A stretch of DNA of 64,000 nucleotides from Anaerolineae bacterium (GCA_017303655.1 JAFLCE010000005.1:31248-95247); one strand, 5' to 3'. Positions 26,987 to 36,200 are shown, counted from the stretch's first letter. Translations and numbers: made by a program. The notes: a model not told the origin generated them from the sequence alone.

Positions 26987-28219
26987 ATGCGACGACTCCT
27001 CATCCCTTTACTGTTAACTGTCCTTGCTTGTGGAGGAGGGAACGGCATTGCCGGACCGACGATCACGCCTCTCTCTCCAACGGAAGTTGGTTCAGCCCCG
27101 CAGACAGAATCCCCGCCCCAGCCGGATACTACCATTCCGCCGTCAACAGAATTTCCCGCCGCAACCGTCGGTCAATTCCCTGACCCAAGCGGCTTTGCAT
27201 GGACGCCCATCCTCAATGGCTTGGACCGCCCCGTGGACCTGCAATCTTCTTTCGATGGCTCAGGGCGTTTGTTTATTATCGAAAAATACGGCGCGATCCG
27301 CATCTTCAAAGATGGGCAACTGCTCGACCAGCCTCTCTTGAATATCGATGATCGCGTAAACGATGAAAGCAATGAAATGGGTTTGTTGGGGTTGGCATTT
27401 CATCCCAACTTTGAACAAAACGGCTATTTCTACGTCAACTACACCGGTGAGGGCGGACACACCCGCATTTCACGCTTTACAGCAAGTGGTGACAGCGCCG
27501 ACCCAAATAGCGAGCAGGTGCTCATGGTCATAGACCAGCCGTTCCCGAATCACAACGGCGGCGGCGTAGTTTTCGGACCAGACGGATATCTCTACCTAGG
27601 TCTTGGTGACGGTGGCGCAGGCGGTGATCCCTTCAAAAATGGGCAGAACACCAATGCTTTGCTTGGCAAGCTCCTGCGTATCGACGTGAACAACGGCGAC
27701 CCTTATGCCATCCCAGCTGATAATCCCTTTGGGAATGAGGTTTGGGCATATGGTCTTCGCAACCCCTGGCGCTTCTCTTTCGACCGTGCCACTGGCGATC
27801 TTTGGATCGGCGATGTGGGGCAGGGCGAATGGGAAGAAGTGGATTACCTGCCTGCGGGTTCACCGGGCGGCGCGAATTTCGGCTGGAGTATTATGGAAGG
27901 CAGCTACGGCTACGATGGCGAAGCTCAACCGGGTCTATTACTACCCGCCGCGGAATATAGTCACTCCAACCCCTATAGCGGATGTTCCGTTACAGGTGGG
28001 TACGTCTATCGCGGGTCTATGCCCGAATGGAATGGCGTCTATCTGTATGGCGACTATTGCGAAGGGACGGTTTGGGGGTTGATCCTCTCCAATGGTCAGT
28101 GGCAGTCTCAGGTCCTGTTTGAGGCGGGGGTTACCATCACATCCTTTGGTGAAGACGAAGCAGGCGAGTTGTATCTCCTGAGTGATACCGGCAGTGTCTA
28201 CTTGCTGGAGAGAAAATAA
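26987..28219 (+). CDS. PQQ-type glucose/sorbosone dehydrogenase-like lipoprotein
   Basis: This 410-residue exported lipoprotein (lipobox LLTVLAC) has a Pro/Thr linker and a six-bladed propeller of the GSDH family (PF07995). Landmarks are LDRPVDLQSSFDGSGRLFIIEKYGAIRIF, GLLGLAFHPNF, NHNGGGVVFGPDGYLYLGLGDGG and VWAYGLRNPWRFSFD. Relatives oxidise aldoses with PQQ, but many such lipoproteins have no proven activity. HPNF and the DGYLYLGLGDGG calcium/PQQ region are preserved. It starts immediately after the DUF1232 stop (TAAATG), so they are coupled. A GC-rich terminator follows. Confidence 0.88.
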   Translation: MRRLLIPLLLTVLACGGGNGIAGPTITPLSPTEVGSAPQTESPPQPDTTIPPSTEFPAATVGQFPDPSGFAWTPILNGLDRPVDLQSSFDGSGRLFIIEKYGAIRIFKDGQLLDQPLLNIDDRVNDESNEMGLLGLAFHPNFEQNGYFYVNYTGEGGHTRISRFTASGDSADPNSEQVLMVIDQPFPNHNGGGVVFGPDGYLYLGLGDGGAGGDPFKNGQNTNALLGKLLRIDVNNGDPYAIPADNPFGNEVWAYGLRNPWRFSFDRATGDLWIGDVGQGEWEEVDYLPAGSPGGANFGWSIMEGSYGYDGEAQPGLLLPAAEYSHSNPYSGCSVTGGYVYRGSMPEWNGVYLYGDYCEGTVWGLILSNGQWQSQVLFEAGVTITSFGEDEAGELYLLSDTGSVYLLERK

Positions 28220-28264
28220 AGACTTATCACATCTGTAATAGGTGCTTTGTCATTCGAGTTCAGG

Positions 28265-28293
28265 ACGCCTGTCACTAGTGTGGCGGGCGTTTT
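28265..28293 (+). terminator. Terminator after the dehydrogenase gene
   Basis: An 11-bp stem with two G-U pairs, acgcctgtcac (28265-28275) / gtggcgggcgt (28280-28290), is followed by TTTT. Confidence 0.75.
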
Positions 28294-28330
28294 GCATTTA
28301 AACTAGCCTCATTGGAGTCAGGAGGCAGTT

Positions 28331-28552
28331 ATGGCAAAGAAGGTTTGGCAAGTTGAAAAAACCAAGTACTGCGAACGTATGCAGGAAACCATCGCCATTG
28401 AAGTCGAGGTTGTATACCCGGCGGAACAACTGCCCATGCAAGCCCCCCGCATTCAAGCTAGACGCTGTTCAAAAGCATTGGAATGCAATTGCCTCGAACA
28501 CCCCGCCTGCTCGTTGAGCGGAACAAACCCTGACGTTGACCCTGTTGAATAG
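28331..28552 (+). CDS. Small Cys-rich protein
   Basis: This 73-residue cytosolic protein has cysteines at 14, 46, 52, 54 and 60 and a histidine at 57 (CSKALECNCLEHPACS). The clustering suggests binding of a metal or iron-sulfur centre rather than disulfides. The family is not recognised. The ribosome binding site CAGGAGG is strong. The gene is monocistronic between the 28,265 terminator and two small hairpins (28,555-28,568 and 28,609-28,637). Confidence 0.6.
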   Translation: MAKKVWQVEKTKYCERMQETIAIEVEVVYPAEQLPMQAPRIQARRCSKALECNCLEHPACSLSGTNPDVDPVE

Positions 28553-28608
28553 AGCAACCTTACGGTTGTTCATCCAAACTCTCTCTCCTCCCTCTGAGTT
28601 GGTCTAAA

Positions 28609-28637
28609 GGCTACGCCGCGCACTGCGCGGCGTAAGC
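28609..28637. repeat. GC-rich palindrome
   Basis: The 11-1-11 perfect palindrome with core tacgccgcgca is extended by ggc/gcc with one bulged base. No T-run follows. It may be a REP-like element or an mRNA end. Confidence 0.6.
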
Positions 28638-28711
28638 CGTTAAATAGGGTGTGAGTGCTTCATACTTAGACTTTCACTTTTTGGGGCAATCTCTGCTAAG
28701 ATAGCGCGATT

Positions 28712-29320
28712 ATGAACATCCCTTCTATTCTTGGTTTTGTTGGAACGATCATCGGGCTTGTCCGCGCTGTGCCGCAGTTGGTGCGGCTTTTGCGCGCGCG
28801 CGGGGCGTTTGGTGTTTCGGTGGATACGGCTGCGACGAGCAGTATTGTCAGTTTGGGGTGGGCGGTCTATGGATTATTAACGGGTCAGACTTATGTGGTG
28901 TTGGCGACTGGATCTTCAGGCTTGATCTTCGCTGTTATCACAGTGATGGCGCTTCGTTATGGACGCAGCCTACGCGAGTTTCGGGTGGCTCCGCTTTGGT
29001 TGGTGGTCTTGTTGGTTACTGGCTTTGTTTTTGGCACAAATGTTTTAGGGATCGTGCTGGCGTTGAGTGCGTTGGTCTCAAATATTCCCCAAATCCTTGT
29101 TGCGTATCGTGAAGATAATCTAAAAGGCTTATCGCTAGGGACTTGGTTGCTCTCCCTTTCAGATGGCTTGGTATGGGGGACGTATGCTTTGCTCCAGCAA
29201 GATGTTTCGATCATTGCTTCTGGTGCATTTCAATCTATTACAAGTGGATTGATCGTGGCGCGCATTTTGGTTCAACAGTCACATAAAAAAGCCTTGGAAA
29301 GTGAGTTGAATTCAAAGTAG
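28712..29320 (+). CDS. PQ-loop (SWEET/SemiSWEET-like) membrane protein
   Basis: This 202-residue protein has about six or seven membrane spans with two PQ-loop repeats: VGTIIGLVRAVPQLVRLLRARGAFGVS (about residues 9-35) and LVSNIPQILVAYREDNLKGLSLGTWLLSLSDGLVWGTYALL (about 118-160). Each carries the defining Pro-Gln and the kxkss-like downstream segment. This duplication within one chain is like a eukaryotic SWEET rather than the single-repeat bacterial SemiSWEET. The transported solute is unknown. The gene is monocistronic and convergent to modB. Confidence 0.8.
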   Translation: MNIPSILGFVGTIIGLVRAVPQLVRLLRARGAFGVSVDTAATSSIVSLGWAVYGLLTGQTYVVLATGSSGLIFAVITVMALRYGRSLREFRVAPLWLVVLLVTGFVFGTNVLGIVLALSALVSNIPQILVAYREDNLKGLSLGTWLLSLSDGLVWGTYALLQQDVSIIASGAFQSITSGLIVARILVQQSHKKALESELNSK

Positions 29321-29365
29321 AAATTTTCTAAAGTATGTCTCCTGCCTGATGAGGCAAGGGACTTT

Positions 29366-30163
29366 CTACTTGTGCTTTTCTTTCTCAAGCCTTCGGGTGA
29401 TTAGTAGTAAAAGGGTAGAGACTGTAATCAACACAACAGACAAGGAAAGCGCGACGCCAATATTACGCTCAAAGCCAAGATAAATCGCCATGGGCATGGT
29501 TTGGGTCACGCCTTCTAGATTTCCTGCGAACAAAATGGTTGCTCCAAATTCACCGAGGGCGCGTGTCCAAGTTAGGATCGCGCCGCTTATCAAGGCACGC
29601 CCTGCGAGAGGCAGCATGACGGCTGTTAACATCTGCCATTGATTTGCGCCTTCCACGTTGGCGGCTTCTTCGAGTTGCTCATCGATCTCGGCGAAACCGA
29701 TCCGCGCCGAGCGGATGTAAAGTGGTGCAGCCACAAATAATTGAGCAAGTATCACAGCCGCCGTTGTAAAGGGAAGGCTGATGCCGACCTCACCCAGGAT
29801 CGAACCAAAGATTCCACGGCGACCAAAGGCGATCAATAAGGCAAGTCCTGCCACGGACGGCGGCAGGACAATCGGCAGGTCAATGATCAGCTCAATGGCG
29901 GTTTTGGAGCGCATCTTCCAGCGTGCCAGCATGTATGCCAGCGGTGTTCCGAAGAGGATGGCGATCAGGGTGGTGAATGTGCTGGTGATTAAACTCAACC
30001 TCAATGCATTGAGTGCCTGCTCTGAAAATGCGTTCGTGAAAAAATCGTCACTAATGGAGCGGATTAAAACTGCAGAGAGGGGCAATAAAAATAATGCCAG
30101 CATAAAAAAGCTGGGAAGAATAAAAAGCCATATTACGTGTGAAGAACTGATTGATTTTTTCAT
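29366..30163 (-). CDS. modB: Molybdate ABC transporter permease
   Basis: This 265-residue inner-membrane permease has about six spans. The EAA loop that docks the ATPase reads EEAANVEGANQWQMLTAVMLPLAGRALISGAILTWTRALGEFGATILFAGN, which is characteristic of ModB/WtpB-type molybdate/tungstate permeases. It lies about 50 nt downstream of modA. No ModC ATPase gene follows, as the next gene is convergent. The ATPase must therefore be encoded elsewhere or be shared with another importer. Confidence 0.9.
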   Translation of the reverse strand: MKKSISSSHVIWLFILPSFFMLALFLLPLSAVLIRSISDDFFTNAFSEQALNALRLSLITSTFTTLIAILFGTPLAYMLARWKMRSKTAIELIIDLPIVLPPSVAGLALLIAFGRRGIFGSILGEVGISLPFTTAAVILAQLFVAAPLYIRSARIGFAEIDEQLEEAANVEGANQWQMLTAVMLPLAGRALISGAILTWTRALGEFGATILFAGNLEGVTQTMPMAIYLGFERNIGVALSLSVVLITVSTLLLLITRRLEKEKHK

Positions 30164-30212
30164 GATTCAAAAAGTGGCGCAAAGCAGCCATCCTGCCACT
30201 CGTATTTTCTGC

Positions 30213-31004
30213 TTACTGTATGGGACCAAAGCCCCATTTCTCTAGAATGGCTTGTCCTTCTGCCGAAAGGATGTAATCAACGAATACCTGTGCAAGTTCG
30301 GTGTTTTCAGAATTTACCAGCGGGGCAATGGGATATTTGGCGATGACATTTAATTCTGCAGGAATCTCAATGGATTTCAAACCTGGTGCAGCGACTGAAT
30401 CGGAGGTGTACACAATGCCCGCATCCGCTTCGCCCAACTGAACTTTGGCGACAACTTGCTTGACGTTATCTTCGTTGGAAACGACATTTGCCAGCACCGT
30501 GCTCAAGAAGTCGTTTCCGAATGCGGTATCCATCAATGCAAAGGACTCACGCGAATATCTTCCAACGGGGACTTCCTCGGCGGCGAGTACCAGCTTGATG
30601 CCGGGCTTGGCAAGGTCTTCGAGCTTCTCGATGCCAGCAGGGTTGTTTGTAGGAAGGATGACTACCAGTTGATTGGTGAGGAAAATTTGCGGTGTGTTAC
30701 TCGCGATAAAACTGCCAGTGACCAAAGTGTCCATTTCTTTGGCGTTGGCGGAAGCGAATACATCTACCGGCGCGCCTTCTTCGATCTGGGTACGCAGGGT
30801 TTGTGATCCACCGAAGTTGAAGGTAACAGTGACACTGGGGTTGGCGGCTTCAAAGCTCTCGCCAATCTCTGTGAATGCATCGGTCAGGGATGCGGCGGCG
30901 AAGATAGTCAGGGTATGCGAATCAGGCATCGGCGTGGTAGGAGCCGTTTTGCATCCTGTAATGAACAAGACAAATAGAATAAGCAAATGTAGATTGTGTT
31001 TCAT
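30213..31004 (-). CDS. modA: Molybdate-binding lipoprotein
   Basis: This 263-residue exported lipoprotein (lipobox FITGC) is of the ModA family: LTIFAAASLTDAFTEIGESFEAANPSVTVTFNFGGSQTLRTQIEEGAPVDVFASA (from about residue 30) is diagnostic, including the oxyanion-binding AASLTDA and GGSQTL segments. It captures molybdate or tungstate for ModB. ATG 31004 lies 2 nt downstream of the end of the padR-like gene, so translation is probably coupled. The longer frame into padR is rejected because it would remove the signal peptide from the N-terminus. Confidence 0.93.
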   Translation of the reverse strand: MKHNLHLLILFVLFITGCKTAPTTPMPDSHTLTIFAAASLTDAFTEIGESFEAANPSVTVTFNFGGSQTLRTQIEEGAPVDVFASANAKEMDTLVTGSFIASNTPQIFLTNQLVVILPTNNPAGIEKLEDLAKPGIKLVLAAEEVPVGRYSRESFALMDTAFGNDFLSTVLANVVSNEDNVKQVVAKVQLGEADAGIVYTSDSVAAPGLKSIEIPAELNVIAKYPIAPLVNSENTELAQVFVDYILSAEGQAILEKWGFGPIQ

Positions 31005-31006
31005 TT

Positions 31007-31564
31007 TTATTTTCTTGAGAGTTGGAATTGGATTTTTATATCTGACATCCATCGCTGAACCGATTGCATTTGTTGCAGACGAAGGTCAAGACTTAGGCGG
31101 TTGTAGGTTTGTTCGGGCGGGAGGTGCTCAATAAGAGTTTCAAGTTGTTCGATCTTGGTGTCGATCTCTGTTAATTGAGATTGATAAATTTGGGAAAGGA
31201 TTTCAGGGCGGTAGAGCTGGGCAAAATACAGCCGGGTAAGGAATTCCAGGCGGATCGAACGGGCTGTTGTGCTGATGTCCGTTTCGAGCCATGCAAAGAA
31301 GCGTTTGCGTCCACTGGCGGTGATGTGCAGCATTTGGCGGGCCGGGAGTTTCTCTTGCGCAACCACGCGAGCAGAAATATCGCGGCGGGTTTCAAGCCGC
31401 TTCAAAATGGCATAGGCTTGGCTTTGGCTTAAGTGCCAGACCTGACCCAACTCGATAGTGAGTTGTTGATGCAGGTCATAGCCGTGGCTGGGCTTTTCAA
31501 TAAGAAAGCCTAGCAATGCGAATTCGGGGGAGAGGTTGCCCGTGTGATGTTCTTTTTTAGCCAT
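31007..31564 (-). CDS. PadR-family transcriptional regulator
   Basis: This 185-residue protein has an N-terminal winged helix typical of PadR (LSPEFALLGFLIEKPSHGYDLHQQLTIELGQVWHLSQSQAYAILKRLETRRDISAR, residues about 11-66) and a C-terminal helical dimerisation region (about 95-180) ending in a coiled-coil-like segment. It is the first gene of a padR-modA-modB operon, taking the place usually held by ModE. A 31-bp perfect palindrome covers its -10 box and start codon, so autoregulation of the operon is likely. No Shine-Dalgarno precedes the ATG and the predicted leader is about 10 nt. Confidence 0.9.
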   Translation of the reverse strand: MAKKEHHTGNLSPEFALLGFLIEKPSHGYDLHQQLTIELGQVWHLSQSQAYAILKRLETRRDISARVVAQEKLPARQMLHITASGRKRFFAWLETDISTTARSIRLEFLTRLYFAQLYRPEILSQIYQSQLTEIDTKIEQLETLIEHLPPEQTYNRLSLDLRLQQMQSVQRWMSDIKIQFQLSRK

Positions 31565-31591
31565 ATATACTCACTCAGTGAGTATATATGG
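31561..31591. promoter_or_regulatory. 31-bp perfect palindrome, probable PadR operator
   Basis: Two 15-nt arms (ccatatatactcact and its complement) flank one central base. It covers the -10 hexamer and the padR start codon, so a bound dimer would block transcription of the operon. Confidence 0.8.
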
Positions 31592-31609
31592 CTTTATAGA
31601 AATTGACAA
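31581..31609 (-). promoter_or_regulatory. Promoter of the padR-modA-modB operon
   Basis: On the - strand, TTGTCA (31609-31604), a 17-nt spacer and TATACT (31586-31581) form the promoter. The -10 lies inside the palindrome. Confidence 0.75.
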
Positions 31610-31712
31610 GTTGATTTCTCCAAAAATTGTGTTGAATACATGATGGCGGGTACGTGAAATCTTAATAGTGTGTCTACTGTTTAAAAGTAGGTGAGACAAG
31701 CACATTTTTTAT

Positions 31713-31741
31713 TTGACACGCCCCATTGCACATGTTATATA
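31713..31741 (+). promoter_or_regulatory. Sigma70 promoter of the SAM-riboswitch transcript
   Basis: A perfect TTGACA (31713-31718), a 17-nt spacer and TATATA (31736-31741) lie about 25 nt before the aptamer. Confidence 0.85.
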
Positions 31742-31765
31742 TATATCTGAACAATTTACGGATAT

Positions 31766-31957
31766 GCTCATCCAGAGAGGCTGAGGGACCGACCCTTTGA
31801 AGCCTCGGCAACCGATGTAGTTAGATAGTTTGCTAGTCAAATAGTTTGGTGGTCAACCACTACGAAACTATGCAACTACAAAACTACTAAACTAACCACG
31901 GTGCCAACTTCGGCAGTGTAGGGGCGACTTCATGTCGCCCGACTCTGGGAGATGAGA
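31766..31957 (+). ncRNA. SAM-I (S-box) riboswitch aptamer
   Basis: Conserved S-box blocks are present in order: CAGAGAGGCTGAGGGA, CCCTTTGAAGCCTCGGCAACC and GGTGCCAACTTC. A closing P1 stem is formed by ctcatccagag (31767-31777) and ctctgggagatgag (31943-31956). The variable P3 arm is expanded to about 90 nt by a heptamer repeat tract, and the P4 region contains a gggcgac/gtcgccc hairpin repeat. Binding of S-adenosylmethionine should favour the terminator at 31976-32000. The window between padR and the next gene (486 bp) is filled by this element and its promoter. Confidence 0.93.
31818..31897 (+). repeat. Heptamer tract within the riboswitch P3 arm
   Basis: About eleven 7-nt units of TAGTTTG/AACTACA type (for example TAGTTAG ATAGTTT ... 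AACTACA AAACTAC TAAACTA), roughly self-complementary between the two halves. Confidence 0.75.
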
Positions 31958-31975
31958 GATGATATGGTTTCATGT

Positions 31976-32000
31976 CGCCTCTCGCTGAGAGGCGTTTTTA
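31976..32000 (+). terminator. Expression-platform terminator of the SAM riboswitch
   Basis: An 8-bp stem cgcctctc (31976-31983) / gagaggcg (31987-31994) with a 3-nt loop is followed by T5. Confidence 0.9.
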
Positions 32001-32050
32001 TTATGTGCTTTATGTACGTACGAGACCTCGGAGGTCTGTCTGGAGAGAAA

Positions 32051-32389
32051 ATGGAAATCGGCGAAACAATCTATGTAACCACCCGCGAGGAATTCCGCGA
32101 GTGGCTGGAAAAGAATCACAAGAGCTGCAAAGAGATCTGGTTGATCCAGTACAAGAAATTCACTCAGAAGCCGTCCATTCCCTATGCGGATGCGGTGGAG
32201 GAAGCCATCTGTTTTGGCTGGGTGGACGGCTTTGAAAAAGGCATGGACGATGAACGCTACGCCAAACGCTTCACCCCGCGCAGGCAGAAAGCCATTTGGA
32301 CGGACGCCAATATTGAGCGCGCCCGCAAAATGATCGATGAAGGAAAAATGACCGAGGCGGGGCGGACGTTTCTGCCAAAAGGTGTCTAA
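32051..32389 (+). CDS. YdeI-like (YdeI/OmpD-associated) family protein
   Basis: This 112-residue soluble protein corresponds to the N-terminal domain of YdeI-type proteins: IYVTTREEFREWLEKNHKSCKEIWLIQYKKFTQKPSIPYADAVEEAICFGWVDG, then KRFTPRRQKAIWTDANIERARKMIDEGKMTEAG. It is shorter than full YdeI (about 190-200 residues) because the C-terminal domain is absent. GGAGAG lies 5 nt upstream of ATG 32051. An open frame further upstream would run through the riboswitch terminator. It is the first gene after the SAM riboswitch, although nothing links it to methionine. Confidence 0.85.
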   Translation: MEIGETIYVTTREEFREWLEKNHKSCKEIWLIQYKKFTQKPSIPYADAVEEAICFGWVDGFEKGMDDERYAKRFTPRRQKAIWTDANIERARKMIDEGKMTEAGRTFLPKGV

Positions 32390-32391
32390 AC

Positions 32392-32820
32392 GTGCAGGAA
32401 GATATCTTCAACATTCAGAAAGTGATCGCGCACTTTGCAACCAGCTTTGACGTGAAAGACTGGGATGGTTTGCAAGCCTGCTTCACCGAGTCCATTTACA
32501 CGGATTATTCTGACTTACGTGGCACACCTCCACAGACAGTTTCTGCTGCGGATTATGTGAAGTCCCGTCGCGAGTCGCTGGATCATTTGAAACTTCATCA
32601 TCTGGTGAGTAATTACGAAATCGACTTGCCAAATTCAGGCAGTGCCACCTGCCGCGCTTCAATGGTCGTCTGGCGCAAAACAGAGACGGAAGAATTTATC
32701 ACTCATTGCGTCTATAATTTCCAGTTGGTTAAGTTGAACGATAATTGGAAGATCAGTGGCATCACCCAAAAAGTTTTGTGGAATGATGGCAAAACATCCA
32801 TTCATTCGGGTGCAAAGTAG
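32392..32820 (+). CDS. NTF2/SnoaL-like protein
   Basis: This 142-residue protein starts with GTG 2 nt after the YdeI-like stop. It has the helix-then-sheet pattern of NTF2-like folds (IQKVIAHFATSFDVKDWDGLQACFTESIYTDYSDLRG ... WRKTETEEFITHCVYNFQLVKLNDNWKISGITQKVLWNDG). Members serve as small enzymes (dehydratases, isomerases) or ligand-binding domains. The function here is not readable. It is co-transcribed with its neighbours downstream of the SAM riboswitch. Confidence 0.75.
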   Translation: MQEDIFNIQKVIAHFATSFDVKDWDGLQACFTESIYTDYSDLRGTPPQTVSAADYVKSRRESLDHLKLHHLVSNYEIDLPNSGSATCRASMVVWRKTETEEFITHCVYNFQLVKLNDNWKISGITQKVLWNDGKTSIHSGAK

Positions 32821-32821
32821 T

Positions 32822-33256
32822 ATGAACGAAAACATTACCATTTCTCTCGCCACAATAGAAGATGCTCCTGCCATTGCCAAGTTGAACCTGCTCTTCAACG
32901 AAGCGACTGATCCTGCTGATATCATCGCCGCCCGCATGAGCGACCCAGCCTGCGTAGAAACGGTCATCCTCGCAAAAGAGGACGGAAAGACAATTGGCTT
33001 CGCCCTTGTGCGGGTCGTCCCAACAGTGTTATACGCCGACCTCCACGCTGAATTGACCGAGTTATATGTGATGGATGAATATCGTCAGCGCGGCATTGCC
33101 AGTGAGTTGATCGCCTTTGCGGAGCAAGTTGCCTCTCAAAAAGGTGCACGGAGCATCCTCGTCCAAACCGGTGACGATAATTTGCCTGCTTTGGCGCTTT
33201 ATAAAAAGATCGGGTTTGAAGAATACGATCTCACATTGAAAAAGAAACTTTTCTGA
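32822..33256 (+). CDS. GNAT family N-acetyltransferase
   Basis: This 144-residue protein has the GNAT fold signature: ISLATIEDAPAIAKLN at the start, ELTELYVMDEYRQRGIASELIAFAEQVA (acetyl-CoA binding RxxGxA, about residues 79-106), and NLPALALYKKIGFEEYDLTLKKKL at the end. The substrate is unknown. ATG 32822 lies 1 nt after the NTF2-like stop, and a longer frame overlapping that gene is rejected. It is the last of three small genes between the riboswitch and metH. Confidence 0.88.
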   Translation: MNENITISLATIEDAPAIAKLNLLFNEATDPADIIAARMSDPACVETVILAKEDGKTIGFALVRVVPTVLYADLHAELTELYVMDEYRQRGIASELIAFAEQVASQKGARSILVQTGDDNLPALALYKKIGFEEYDLTLKKKLF

Positions 33257-33298
33257 TAAAACTGTTGTAAGAATAAATTGATAAGGAATGAACAATTA

Positions 33299-36200
33299 AT
33301 GAAAAGACAATACACTAACCGCCGTTACCTTGACGCCCTCGAAAAGAAAGTCCTCGTCTTCGATGGCGCGATGGGCACGAGCCTGCAACTGCAAAACCTG
33401 ACCGCCGAACATTTCGGTGGCGAACAATACAACGGATGCAATGATTACCTCGTCATCTCGTATCCCGAAGCCGTGGAAAAAGTCCATCGCTCCTTCATGG
33501 AAGCAGGCGTGGACGTTCTCGAAACCGACACCTTCCGCTCAAATCGTTTGACGATGGTGGAATATAAATTACAAGACCGCATCATCGAGATCAACGTTGC
33601 TGCCGCGAGTCTTGCGCGCAAAGTGGCAGATGAATTTGCCGCGAAGACTGGTCAGCCGCGTTTTGTCGCAGGCTCCATTGGTCCGTCTGGCAAGTTGCCG
33701 TCCACCAATGACCCGGAACTCTCAAACGTCAAATACGATGAACTGATCGATACGTTTTGTGAACAGGCAGTCGGTCTCATTCAAGGCGGTGTGGACCTGC
33801 TACTGATCGAAACGTCGCAAGACATTCTCGAAGTCAAAGCCGCCATCACGGGCATTCACAAAGCTTTCAGCGAAACAAATGTCTACTTGCCGATCCAGGC
33901 TCAGGTCACGTTGGATACGACCGGTCGCATGTTGCTCGGTACCGACATCAACGCATCCCTCACCATCCTCGAAGGCATGGGCATCGACGTCGTCGGTCTC
34001 AACTGCTCCACCGGACCCGAACACATGCGCGAGCCGATCCGCTTCCTCGGAGAAAATTCCACGCTGCCGGTTTCGTGCATTCCGAATGCCGGACTTCCAT
34101 TGAATGTAGATGGTCAAGCCGTTTATCCGCTCGAGCCCGAACCGTATGCCAATGATATGTACGAGTTCGTCACCAAGCACAATATTTCTGTGGTGGGCGG
34201 ATGCTGCGGCACGACGCCTGCTCATCTTAAGCTGCTTGTTGACAAGCTGAATAATCATCCTCACCCCAAGCGACCGGTTCAATCTACGCCTCAGCTTGCC
34301 TCTGCCATGTCAGCCATTGCCATGCGACAGGACCCCGCCCCGACCTTGCTCGGCGAACGCTGTAACGCGCAGGGATCGCGCAAGTTCAAACGCCTGCTGC
34401 TCGAAGAAGATTACGATGGCATCCTCGATATTGCCCGTGAACAAGTTGCAGGCGGCGCGCATGCTCTCGATATTTCCGTCGCCGTCACCGAACGCGCTGA
34501 CGAAGGCGAGCAGATGCGCAAGGTCATCAAGAAATTGCAAATGGGCGTGGACGTTCCGCTCGTGATCGATACCACCGAAGTGGATGTGCTTGAGATCGCT
34601 TTGCAAACCGCGCCAGGACGTTGTTTGATTAACTCCACGCATCTTGAATCAGGTCGAGAGAAAGCCGATAAGATATTCAGTCTTGCCAAAAAATACAATG
34701 CCGCCGTCATCGTTTTGACCATTGATGAGCAAGGCATGGCGAAGACCGCGCAACGTAAATATGAAGTTGCTCAGCGCATTTATGATATCGCTGTCAACGA
34801 CCACGGACTCAAACCCGAAGACCTCGTCTTCGACGACCTGACCTTCACCCTCGCCACCGGCGATGTAGAGTTTGTCGATTCTGCCAAAGAGACCATCGAA
34901 GGCATTCGCCTCATTAAACAAAAGCTGCCCGGTGTGATGACTTCGCTCGGCGTGAGCAACCTCTCCTTTGGTCTTGCCCCGCAAGCTCGTCCGCCATTGA
35001 ATTCCGTCATGTTGTATTACTGCGTGCAAGCAGGCTTGGACATGGCAATTGTCAACGCCGCGCATGTGATGCCCTACGCAGAAATCGGCACCGAAGAACG
35101 CGAACTTTGCGAAGACCTCATCTTCAACCGCCGCGAAGATGCGCTTCAGCGCTTCATTCAACATTTTGAAAATGTTGAAGTCTCAACTGATTCAGGAGTT
35201 GCGGACCCCACCGAAGGTATGACTTCCGAGCAACGTTTGCATTGGAAGATTCTGCATCGCGTCAAGGAAGGTGTTGAAGCCGATATCGATGAGATCATCA
35301 ATCGCGAACCCACTGGCACACGTTCTGCCCGTCATGAAATCGCCGTCCACACCCTCAATAACGTCTTACTCCCCGCCATGAAAGAAGTGGGGGATAAATT
35401 CGGTGCAGGTGAATTGATCCTGCCTTTCGTGCTGCAATCCGCTGAAACGATGAAGAAGACAGTTTCTCATCTTGAAAATTATCTTGAGAAGGTGGAAGGC
35501 GTCACCAAGGGAACGGTTGTCATCGCCACTGTCTATGGTGACGTACATGACATCGGCAAAAATTTAGTGAAGACCATTCTTGCCAACAACGGCTACACTG
35601 TCATTGACCTCGGCAAGCAAGTCCCGGCGGAGACGATCATCACCGAATCGGTGAAAGCCAACGCCACTGCAATTGGTTTATCTGCTTTGCTTGTTTCCAC
35701 CTCCAAGCAGATGCCGCTTATCGTCAACGAAATGCAGCGTCGCGGGCACAAGATCCCGATCCTCGTTGGTGGTGCCGCCATCAACCGCCGCTTCGGTCGC
35801 CGTATTCTTTTCACCGAGGACGGCGAAGCGTACGAACCCGGTGTCTTCTATTGTAAAGATGCCTTCGAAGGCTTGGACACGATGGATGCACTCATCGATC
35901 CCAACCGTAAACCTGCCATGCTTGAACAACTCCGCAAAGATGCGGATATGGAAATGGGACGCGCCTCGCAAACTCCTGACTATCGCAAGACCGAAGGTAC
36001 ACGCTCGAACATCGTCCCTGCGCCGATTGCTGTGCCTGAAAAATTGGGTCAGCGTATCGTCAAAGATATGCCACTTGAAATGGTCTTGAAACATCTCAAT
36101 ATGAACGAGTTATATCGTCTCTCGTGGGGCGCAAAGAATTCTCATGGACCAGAATGGGAAAAGTTAAAGAAAGACTTCGATGCCCGCCTCGCCAAGATGA

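Noticed and set aside
31952-32050. Upstream extension of the ydeI-like frame
   Set aside because: It runs through the riboswitch P1 stem and terminator; ATG 32051 has a good GGAGAG.
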